Assembly (NCBI GenBank): GCA_030036975.1
Contig: JASHSE010000010.1
Coordinates: 1-8,392 of the forward strand
Origin: Xanthobacteraceae bacterium
GTDB taxonomy: Bacteria > Pseudomonadota > Alphaproteobacteria > Rhizobiales > Xanthobacteraceae
Direction of reading: 5' to 3'
DNA length: 8,392 nucleotides
Shown here: piece by piece, positions 1 to 5,277 of the stretch
Layout of the letters: each line of letters opens with the position of its first letter
How positions within the stretch are numbered: position 1 is the stretch's first letter
Notes under the pieces: model-generated
Database searches by the model: none
Seen by the model: only the letters and a program-made list of their open reading frames with translations
Told to the model about the DNA's origin: nothing
Translations under genes and position numbers: made by a program

Positions 1-27
1 CCGGTTGGCCGGGGCGTGCTCGCATGC

Positions 28-271
28 CTAGTCTTACTGCGTCAAAAGTTCGGATTGCCCATCAAGATGCTGCCGCAAACGCGGCGCTGATCGACGTGCC
101 CTCTCCCCTTGCGGGAGAGGGCGACGCAAGCCGCGCAACAAACTCGGCTCGGTGAGGGGTTGCGGCCGCGAACCCTCACCCATTTGTGTTGTTGAACCGC
201 CGAGTCGCCCTCTCCCGCAAGGGGAGAGGGCGCTATAACGCGCGCCGCGCTTTCTGACGCAGTAAGACTAG
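28..271. mobile_element. MITE-like palindromic element, copy 1 (with target duplication)
   Basis: The element proper spans 32-267 (236 bp). It starts with TCTTACTGCGTCA (32-44) and ends with its exact reverse complement (255-267), a perfect 13-bp terminal inverted repeat. It is flanked by CTAG on both sides (28-31 and 268-271), which reads as a 4-bp target duplication. Inside, a 28-nt segment (98-125) and its exact reverse complement (204-231) form long arms. Each arm is itself a small hairpin (CCCTCTCCC...GGGAGAGGG). A central GTGAGGGG...CCCTCAC pair lies between them. It has no coding capacity, so it must be moved in trans if it is mobile. A YTAR 4-bp duplication is what IS5-type DDE transposases make, which is known for that family; the assignment here is inference. 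It lies directly downstream of ugd, whose stop codon lies in the right-hand CTAG. Confidence 0.8.
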
Positions 272-1623
272 CCGGTCATCGCGCGCAGCCTTTGGCGGGG
301 CATTTCGACCGGAACGGCGGCTTGTGCCGAGCGCCCAAGCGCAACATAGCGGAAATCGGCCCGCTTCATGTGCTCGATGTCATAAATGTTGCGCAGATCG
401 ACGATCAGCGGCTGCGCCATCGCTCGCCTCAGGCGATTAAGGTCGAGCGTGCGGAATTGCTGCCATTCGGTCGCTATGACCAGCGCGTCGGCGCCCTCGG
501 CGGCGGCGTAGGCGCTGTTGCAATAGTCGACTGCTGGCAGCGAGAGCTTGGCCTGCTCCATACCGGCCGGATCGTAAGCGCGCACCGTGGCGCCGCGATC
601 CTGCAGGCCCGCGATCAACGCGATCGATGGCGAATCGCGGGTGTCGTCGGTATCCGCCTTGAACGTCAGACCGAGCACGCCGATGGTCCTGCCGCGGACC
701 GCACCGCCGAGCGCCGCGGCGACCTTGCCCGCCATGGCATGCTTGCGCGCCTCATTCACGGCACACACCGTCTCGATCAGGCGCAGCTGCATGCCGTAAT
801 CATGCGCGGTCTTGATCAGCGCCAGGCCGTCCTTGGGCAGGCAGGAGCCGCCGATACCGGGACCGGCGCGCAGGAATTTCGCACCGATGCGCTCATCGAG
901 GCCGATGCCGCGGGCAACATCCTCGACATCGCCGCCGACACACTCGCATAGGTCGGCTATTTCGTTGATGAAGCTGATTTTGGTGGCGAGGAACGCGTTG
1001 GCCGCATACTTGATCAGCTCCGCGGTGCGGCGGCCGACATAGACGAACGGCGCCGCGTCGAGGAGCGGCCGATAGATATCGGCGAGCACGGCGCGGGCGC
1101 GCGCGTCGTCGGTGCCGATGACGACCCGGTCGGGCTCTTTGAAATCCTTGATCGCCGTGCCTTCGCGGAGAAATTCCGGATTGGACACCACGGCAATAGC
1201 GGCGTTGGGCCGGCGCTGGCGAACAATGCGCTCGATCTCGTCGCCGGTGCCGACCGGAACGGTGGATTTGGTGACCAGAATCGTCGCTTCGGCGAGCAGC
1301 GGCGCAATGTCTTTGACCGCGTCAAAAACGAAGCTCAGATCGGCATGGCCGTCGCCGCGCCGCGCCGGGGTGCCGACCGCGATGAAGACCGCATCCGCGC
1401 CGGAAAGTGCGGCCGTATCCGCCGCGAAGGCGAGCCGGCCGTGGCGGACGTTCGCCTCCACAAGAGCGTCGAGGCCGGGCTCGAAAATCGGAATTTCCCC
1501 TCGCTTGAGGGCGTCGACGCGGCTTCTATCCTTGTCGATACAAGTTACGTGATGGCCGAAGTCGGCAAGACAGACCCCGGACACAAGCCCCACATACCCG
1601 GCGCCAATCACGGCCACGCGCAT
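268..1623 (-). CDS. ugd: UDP-glucose 6-dehydrogenase
   Basis: This enzyme oxidises UDP-glucose twice with NAD+ to UDP-glucuronate in the cytoplasm, feeding exopolysaccharide, capsule or LPS glycan synthesis. The 451-residue product has the full family layout. An N-terminal Rossmann fold carries GAGYVGLVSG (7-16) and GTPARRGDG (84-92). Further motifs are KSTVPVGTGD (119-128), SNPEFLREGTA (147-157), and ELIKYAANAF with Lys205 and Asn209. The catalytic segment GIGGSCLPKD holds Cys261 and Lys264, with Leu where many relatives have Phe. The C-terminal domain has GLTFKADTDDTRDSPS (318-333). I chose ATG at 1621-1623 because family members begin with MR/K-x-A-VIG; an upstream in-frame ATG (1687-1689) would add 22 atypical residues. 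The stop TAG sits inside the CTAG target duplication of the adjacent repeat. No partner glycosyltransferase gene is visible in the window. Confidence 0.96.
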   Translation of the reverse strand: MRVAVIGAGYVGLVSGVCLADFGHHVTCIDKDRSRVDALKRGEIPIFEPGLDALVEANVRHGRLAFAADTAALSGADAVFIAVGTPARRGDGHADLSFVFDAVKDIAPLLAEATILVTKSTVPVGTGDEIERIVRQRRPNAAIAVVSNPEFLREGTAIKDFKEPDRVVIGTDDARARAVLADIYRPLLDAAPFVYVGRRTAELIKYAANAFLATKISFINEIADLCECVGGDVEDVARGIGLDERIGAKFLRAGPGIGGSCLPKDGLALIKTAHDYGMQLRLIETVCAVNEARKHAMAGKVAAALGGAVRGRTIGVLGLTFKADTDDTRDSPSIALIAGLQDRGATVRAYDPAGMEQAKLSLPAVDYCNSAYAAAEGADALVIATEWQQFRTLDLNRLRRAMAQPLIVDLRNIYDIEHMKRADFRYVALGRSAQAAVPVEMPRQRLRAMTG

Positions 1624-1950
1624 CCTGGTGTCGCCGCGGCGAAGAGCTGGGCCGTTCTGCGGAAGCGCTTTTGCGGGATCGCGCCACATTGATCAGGTCC
1701 TCTTGCTTGCTGTGCGGCTGCGCAAGCTCCGCAGCAACGCCGGGCAGGACAAATTCGCCGCCAACCCAGGCACCGGCCCGCACGGTGCAAGGTAACGGGC
1801 CGTCGCGAATCGCTGCTCTCGTCGCGCAGGCATTTAGCTTGCGGCCGTGACGGTGCTGTGACTCAGAAGCAAAAACGGACCCTTTCCTTCAAAAAACATT
1901 CAAAAACACGCCGCCGCCGTTCCACCAAGAAGTCTCATCGCCCGGCCTAA
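1624..1950. other. ugd upstream region, no confident gene
   Basis: This 327-bp stretch separates the ugd start from the second repeat element and should hold the ugd promoter and leader. I could not find a convincing -35/-10 pair for the minus strand. GCTGCG (1717-1722) and CGCAGC (1730-1735) can pair as a 6-bp stem in the leader. The plus-strand frame 1693-1950 lacks stops and ends in a Lys/Arg-rich run (SFKKHSKTRRRRSTKK) with TAA at 1948-1950. Its only usual start codon is GTG at 1858 with no Shine-Dalgarno, so I do not call it a gene. An A-rich patch lies at about 1868-1908. Confidence 0.5.
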
Positions 1951-2190
1951 TCTTACTGCGTCAAAAGTTCGGAGTGTCCGTCGAGATGCTGCCGGAAACG
2001 CGGCGCTGATGGACGTGCCCTCTCCCCTTGCGGGAGAGGGCGACGCAAGCCGCGCAACAAACTCGGCTCGGTGAGGGGTTGCGGCCGTGACCCCTCACCC
2101 ACTTTTGTTGTTGATCCGCCGAATAGCCCTCTCCCGCAAGGGGAGAGGGCACTATAACGCGCGCCGCGCTTTCTGACGCAGTAGGCCTAA
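1947..2190. mobile_element. MITE-like palindromic element, copy 2 (with target duplication)
   Basis: This is a second copy of the element at 32-267, in the same orientation and of the same 236-bp length (1951-2186). By eye I count about 16 substitutions and no indels between them. The left end TCTTACTGCGTCA is intact. The right end reads TGACGCAGTAGGC, so its last three bases have diverged from the perfect inverted repeat. CTAA flanks both sides (1947-1950 and 2187-2190), a 4-bp duplication of the same CTAR form as copy 1. The internal long arms are 2017-2044 and 2126-2150, the latter pairing over 25 nt. The exact boundaries and the independent target duplications show two separate insertions rather than one tandem duplication. 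Copy 2 ends about 117 bp upstream of the likely start of the MprF-like gene and may affect its expression. Confidence 0.78.
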
Positions 2191-2209
2191 AAGCCCGGGC
2201 AATGGCTTT

Positions 2210-2235
2210 ATCCACGTAACAATATTGTCGTGGAT
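2210..2235. promoter_or_regulatory. Dyad-symmetric element before the MprF-like gene
   Basis: ATCCACG (2210-2216) is matched by its exact reverse complement CGTGGAT (2229-2235). Between them lies the perfect 10-bp palindrome ACAATATTGT (2219-2228), offset by two bases (TA). The whole can serve as a two-part operator or form a stem-loop with a 2-nt bulge. It sits between repeat copy 2 and the likely GTG start at 2307, so a repressor site or leader hairpin is plausible. I do not recognise a known regulator consensus. Confidence 0.4.
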
Positions 2236-2290
2236 CGATGAGAGATTGCCGCGGCGAATCACTTAAGCCGGGCCGGAGCAGCATCACCTT

Positions 2291-2296
2291 GGAGGG
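2291..2296 (+). promoter_or_regulatory. Shine-Dalgarno GGAGGG that decides the MprF-like start
   Basis: GGAGGG lies 10 nt before the in-frame GTG at 2307-2309. The alternative upstream ATG at 2238 has no purine-rich ribosome-binding sequence and abuts the dyad at 2210-2235. The GTG is therefore the better-supported start. Confidence 0.6.
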
Positions 2297-2306
2297 CGCA
2301 TCGAAT

Positions 2307-3425
2307 GTGCTGAGCGCCATCGCCTCGGCGGCCCGCAAACGAATCGGATTGAGTTCCCTTACCGGCGCCGCCAGTCTTGCAATCGTCGCGGTCTCTGCGG
2401 TCGCCCTGTACATGCTGCTGCACAATATCGACGCTGGAAGCCTTGTTGCTGCTTTGCGAGCGCAGCCGCCCCATGCTCTGCTGTTGGCGAGCGGGTTCGT
2501 CGCGGCGAGCTATTTCATGCTGACGTGCTACGACGTATTTGCCTTGCGGGCGATCGGCCGCGAAGCGATACCGTATCGTGCGGCCGCCTTGGCGAGTTTC
2601 ACGAGCTATACGATCGGCCACAATTTTGGTGCCACGATCTTTGCCGCAGGCGTTATCCGCTATCGCGTTTATGCGCTCTGGGGCTTGCGCATCCGCGACA
2701 TTACGGCGATCGCCTTCATGACCAGCCTCACCTATTGGCTCGGCAACGCACTGGTGCTCGGTTTCGGCTGGTTATCGGCGCCGGAGGCGGTCAGCGCGCT
2801 TGATCGGTTGCCGGCGCCGGCCAACCGCTTGATCGGATTGGCGCTGCTCACAGGTCTTGCCGGCTATTTTCTCTGGCTTCTCCCCGGTCCGCGTCACATC
2901 GGCAGAGCGAATTGGCAAATTGCCATCCCCGGTCCGCGATCGATGCTGGTGCAGATTTCGATCGCCTGTCTGGATCTCGTGTGCGTCGGGCTGGCTATGT
3001 ACGTGCTGCTGCCGCCGCACCCGGCGATCGATTTTTTACGTTTGCTGACGATTACTGCCACCGCCTTGCTGATCGGCGTCGTCAGCCACGCCCCGGCCAG
3101 TCTCGGCGTGATGGAAGCCGCGATGTTGCTCGGCCTGCCGCAATTCAAAAAAGAAGAATTATTGGCTTGCCTCCTGACGTTTCGCCTTCTTTATTTTGTC
3201 CTGCCGTTTGTTGTCGCGGCGCTTTTGCTGGGCTTGCGCGAATTTCGTAAAGTTTTCGCCGGAATCCGCGCAAGAAAGCGATTGCAGCCGTCGTTTTATG
3301 TGGTGCGGGGGATTATGGGCCGGCCGCGGGCCGACAAAGCTCGCGGCTTGGTTCGGGCCGAGGCCGATCTCGCGCGGCGCGGCCGCAGGAGAGCACGTGA
3401 AAAGACTTTATACGGCGACCGTTAA
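2307..3425 (+). CDS. Lysylphosphatidylglycerol synthase TM region / UPF0104 family membrane protein
   Basis: This is an integral inner-membrane protein resembling the N-terminal flippase-like domain of MprF and the UPF0104/YbhN family. From the GTG start it is 372 residues long, with about eight hydrophobic segments. Family-like signatures are SYTIGHNFGATIFAAGVIRYR followed by YALWGLR after the third segment, and GVVSHAPASLGVMEAA in the seventh. It lacks the C-terminal aminoacyl-transferase (DUF2156) domain of full MprF. It therefore should not make lysyl-PG itself and may instead translocate or bind a lipid; that role is inference. The C-terminal tail of about 50 residues is strongly basic (RRGRRRAREK). 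The start was chosen for the GGAGGG ribosome site; the longer reading begins at ATG 2238 and adds 23 residues. Its last 29 bases overlap dgkA in another frame, which suggests translational coupling. Confidence 0.85.
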   Translation: MLSAIASAARKRIGLSSLTGAASLAIVAVSAVALYMLLHNIDAGSLVAALRAQPPHALLLASGFVAASYFMLTCYDVFALRAIGREAIPYRAAALASFTSYTIGHNFGATIFAAGVIRYRVYALWGLRIRDITAIAFMTSLTYWLGNALVLGFGWLSAPEAVSALDRLPAPANRLIGLALLTGLAGYFLWLLPGPRHIGRANWQIAIPGPRSMLVQISIACLDLVCVGLAMYVLLPPHPAIDFLRLLTITATALLIGVVSHAPASLGVMEAAMLLGLPQFKKEELLACLLTFRLLYFVLPFVVAALLLGLREFRKVFAGIRARKRLQPSFYVVRGIMGRPRADKARGLVRAEADLARRGRRRAREKTLYGDR

Positions 3426-3750
3426 TTCACTGCGCGGGCTGCGCTGTGGCTTGTGCCGCGAAGCTGCGCTCCGTGAAGAGCTGATCGCCCTTGCCGCCGC
3501 CGTTCCGCTCGGCGTGCCGATTGCACCAAGCTGGACTTGGTACATCGCTATGATCGGCGCGCTGCTCGCCATTCTGAGCGTCGAATTTTTGAATACGGCG
3601 ATAGAAAAGCTTGCCGACCATACCACTCAAGGCCGGCATCCCGAGATCGGGATGATCAAGGATTACGGCTCGGCGGCGGTGTTCTGCATGCTGTGCGTCG
3701 CCGCACTGATATGGATTGCGGCGGTTCTTCTGCGTCTGGGGCTGCTTTAA
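3397..3750 (+). CDS. dgkA: Diacylglycerol kinase, prokaryotic membrane type
   Basis: DgkA phosphorylates diacylglycerol with ATP to phosphatidic acid in the inner membrane, recycling diacylglycerol released by phospholipid head-group transfer. The 117-residue product matches the usual length of about 120 and has three hydrophobic helices. Residues known to matter in E. coli DgkA are all present with a constant offset of six: Glu22 (E28), Glu63 (E69), Asn66 (N72), Glu70 (E76), Lys88 (K94) and Asp89 (D95). These lie in CREAALREE, VEFLNTAIEKLAD and KDYGSAAVF. The GTG start at 3397 follows AGGAGAG by a few bases; a frame open upstream to ATG 3196 only reads the previous gene out of frame. It begins inside the 3' end of the MprF-like gene, so the two are probably co-transcribed and co-translated. 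Confidence 0.93.
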   Translation: MKRLYTATVNSLRGLRCGLCREAALREELIALAAAVPLGVPIAPSWTWYIAMIGALLAILSVEFLNTAIEKLADHTTQGRHPEIGMIKDYGSAAVFCMLCVAALIWIAAVLLRLGLL

Positions 3751-3753
3751 CCT

Positions 3754-3781
3754 CCGGCCCACCGGTTCCGCCGGCATTTTT
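3754..3781 (+). terminator. Weak candidate terminator after dgkA
   Basis: CCGGC (3754-3758) pairs with GCCGG (3770-3774), followed after two bases by TTTTT (3777-3781). It starts three bases after the dgkA stop codon. The stem is only 5 bp with an 11-nt loop, so the hairpin is marginal; position and the T-run are the main support. Confidence 0.3.
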
Positions 3782-3864
3782 CACTACCGCGGCGAATCAG
3801 GCGGCTGGCTGTCATCGCCGTGACCAAGCCGGTTAGTCCTGTCGCTGCCGCAATCGGTGGTGCC

Positions 3865-3891
3865 GTTAACCGAATAATGCGCGTTAACCGA
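3865..3891 (+). promoter_or_regulatory. Direct repeat GTTAACCGA x2 upstream of the phosphoesterase gene
   Basis: GTTAACCGA occurs at 3865-3873 and again at 3883-3891, 18 bp apart, 67-93 bp before the GTG start at 3958. Two identical 9-mers in a 207-bp gap suggest a paired regulator site. The TTAACC core resembles half-sites of the alphaproteobacterial cell-cycle regulator CtrA, but the spacing is not the standard TTAA-N7-TTAA, so that link is speculative. Confidence 0.35.
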
Positions 3892-3957
3892 TCGTGTCAT
3901 TGTGCTGCAATGGAATGCAATTACCCAGCCTGCGGGTCAACAACGCAGGCGTAATTC

Positions 3958-4779
3958 GTGGAATTTGAGCACGGCACGATCGCCTTCCGCACGCTCTTTA
4001 TTTCCGACGTTCACCTCGGTGCACGCGGTTGTCAGGCCGACCGTCTGCTCGATTTCCTGCGCTATCACGACGCCCACACCATTTATCTGGTCGGCGACAT
4101 CGTCGATGGCTGGCAGCTGCGCTCCGGCTGGTACTGGCCGCAACACCACAACGACGTGGTGCAGAAGCTGCTCCGCAAGGCGCGCAAAGGCACCCGCGTC
4201 ATCTATCTTCCAGGCAATCACGACGAGTTTCTGCGCGACTATTATGGCACCCACTTCGGCGGCATCGAAGTGATGGAGACGGCCATCCATCAGTCCGCGG
4301 ACGGCCGCCGTTATCTGATCGTGCACGGCGATATGTTCGACCTCGTGGTCAAGCACGCGCGATGGCTGGCGCTGCTCGGCGACACGGCCTACGATTTTGC
4401 GCTCCTGGTCAACCGCTACTTCAATGCGATCCGCCGGCGCCTGGGATTTTCCTATTGGTCGCTGTCGCAATGGGCCAAGCACAAGGTCAAGAACGCGGTC
4501 AATTACATCGGCGCGTTCGAACAGACGCTCGCCGCCGAGGCGCAGCGCCACCAGGTCGACGGCGTGATCTGCGGCCATATCCATCATGCCGTGATCCACG
4601 ATCGCTTCGGCATCCGCTACATCAATTGCGGCGATTGGGTCGAAAGCTGCACCGCAGTCGCCGAGCATGTCGACGGACGCTTCGAGATCATCACCTGGAC
4701 CGAGGAGCGAGACGTCGCCACCCCGCCGGACGTGGCTCACGGCCCGGAGCTCAAGCAAGAAACTGGAATGGCGGCTTGA
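3958..4779 (+). CDS. LpxH-like metallophosphoesterase (UDP-2,3-diacylglucosamine diphosphatase family)
   Basis: This is a calcineurin-like metallophosphoesterase of the COG2908/LpxH type, 273 residues. The metal-binding blocks appear in order: SDVHLG (Asp17, His19), GDIVDGW (Asp47), GNHDEF (Asn87, His88, Asp89), VHGD (His123) and GHIHHA (His207, His209). All expected metal ligands are present, so it should be active. LpxH removes UMP from UDP-2,3-diacylglucosamine in lipid A synthesis. Many alphaproteobacteria use the unrelated LpxI for that step, so the true substrate here could be another nucleotide- or lipid-linked diphosphate. The start is firm: a TAA stop at 3952-3954 lies just upstream in frame and GTG 3958 is the first start, with AGG at 3947-3949. 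It is in line with dgkA but separated by 207 bp holding a possible terminator and promoter, so it is probably its own unit. Confidence 0.88.
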   Translation: MEFEHGTIAFRTLFISDVHLGARGCQADRLLDFLRYHDAHTIYLVGDIVDGWQLRSGWYWPQHHNDVVQKLLRKARKGTRVIYLPGNHDEFLRDYYGTHFGGIEVMETAIHQSADGRRYLIVHGDMFDLVVKHARWLALLGDTAYDFALLVNRYFNAIRRRLGFSYWSLSQWAKHKVKNAVNYIGAFEQTLAAEAQRHQVDGVICGHIHHAVIHDRFGIRYINCGDWVESCTAVAEHVDGRFEIITWTEERDVATPPDVAHGPELKQETGMAA

Positions 4780-4812
4780 GCGCGCGGCGAAGCACGCAAG
4801 TGCGCGGCGGCT

Positions 4813-5085
4813 TCAGCCGTGGCGGATTTTCAGGGCCAGAATGGCCGTCGTTATCGCCAGGGTCGCGGCGCTTGAACCGATGAGCGGAGCGTCTGCGATG
4901 GCGAGGCCATAGATGAGCCAGAGCAGAACGCCGGCGACGCAAAGTAACGTACCCGACAGCGAAATTGCCCGCGCTTCCCGTTCGCGAACGATTTTCAACG
5001 CCTGCGGCACCCAGCACAACGTCGTCATCACGGCCGCGCTTGTGCCGATGGCGTCGACCAGCGCCGGAGGAATCGGTTCAAGCAT
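4813..5085 (-). CDS. SemiSWEET-type small sugar transporter (PQ-loop/MtN3 family)
   Basis: This is a 90-residue membrane protein with three hydrophobic helices, the size and layout of a bacterial SemiSWEET, which works as a homodimer to move sugars down their gradient. The family pattern is clear: TTLCWVPQALKI with the PQ pair at 27-28, then ISLSGTLLCVAGVLLWLIYG with Trp56, Tyr59 and Gly60. The third helix normally carries an Asn in an A-N-x-x-T-L context that lines the sugar site. Here the aligned segment is SSAATL, putting Ser72 at that place, so substrate choice may differ. The ATG at 5083-5085 has only a closely placed AGGA. It converges with the phosphoesterase gene (33 bp between stops) and is divergent from phoU. 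The transported substrate is unknown. Confidence 0.85.
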   Translation of the reverse strand: MLEPIPPALVDAIGTSAAVMTTLCWVPQALKIVREREARAISLSGTLLCVAGVLLWLIYGLAIADAPLIGSSAATLAITTAILALKIRHG

Positions 5086-5168
5086 GTCCTATTTTATCGA
5101 CCGAATCGCTGCGATGCGGCCTTATCGGCCCTTTCCGTGTGGTCCTCATGACAACGGATAATCGCGGA

Positions 5169-5184
5169 AACGCGCATGCGCGTT
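5169..5184. promoter_or_regulatory. 16-bp perfect palindrome in the SemiSWEET/phoU divergent region
   Basis: AACGCGCATGCGCGTT is its own reverse complement over 16 bases. It lies 18 bp upstream of the PHO box and 84 bp before the SemiSWEET start. That position would suit an operator acting on either gene. No known consensus is recognised. Confidence 0.4.
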
Positions 5185-5202
5185 GAGCGCGAATCGGCGC
5201 CG

Positions 5203-5236
5203 CTGTCATCAGGCGGTCATCAGTAAAGCCTAGAAT
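5203..5236 (+). promoter_or_regulatory. PHO box and -10 of the phoU promoter
   Basis: CTGTCAT (5203-5209), a four-base spacer CAGG, and CGGTCAT (5214-5220) match the known PhoB site, a direct repeat of CTGTCAT with an 11-bp period, at 13 of 14 bases. Ten bases later comes TAGAAT (5231-5236), five of six matches to a sigma-70 -10. This is the usual geometry for a PhoB-activated promoter in which the PHO box replaces the -35. Transcription should start near 5242-5245. That would leave the ATG at 5242 without a leader and supports the phoU start at 5278. Confidence 0.72.
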
Positions 5237-5277
5237 CATCAATGCGTTGCGACAGACGCCGGAAAGTGCGGCAAATC

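Noticed and set aside
1858..1950. Possible 30-residue basic peptide ending at the target duplication
   Set aside because: It has a GTG start without a Shine-Dalgarno and no known family. The Lys/Arg-rich run is curious but not enough to call a gene.
2153..2158. TATAAC near the right end of repeat copy 2 as an outward promoter
   Set aside because: No -35-like sequence lies 16-18 bp upstream, and the same hexamer in copy 1 points against ugd, so promoter activity is unsupported.
1961..2425. Minus-strand open frame of 154 codons across repeat copy 2
   Set aside because: It reads through the palindromic element (PSPLAGEG type peptide) and antisense to the MprF-like gene, so it is an artefact of the repeat.
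3809..3826. CTGTCAT at 3809-3815 as a second PHO box
   Set aside because: The second half-site, GTGACCA, matches only 3 of 7 bases, so this is a lone half-site.
3937..4758. Minus-strand open frame of 273 codons
   Set aside because: It is antisense to the LpxH-like phosphoesterase, whose five metal-binding motifs are intact. No domain is visible on the minus strand.
4029..4883. Plus-strand open frame of 284 codons
   Set aside because: It overlaps the phosphoesterase gene in another frame and gives an Arg/Pro-rich product with no family features.
5091..5096. TAAAAT (minus strand) as the SemiSWEET -10
   Set aside because: It lies only a few bases before the ATG and lacks a -35, so it would require a leaderless transcript.
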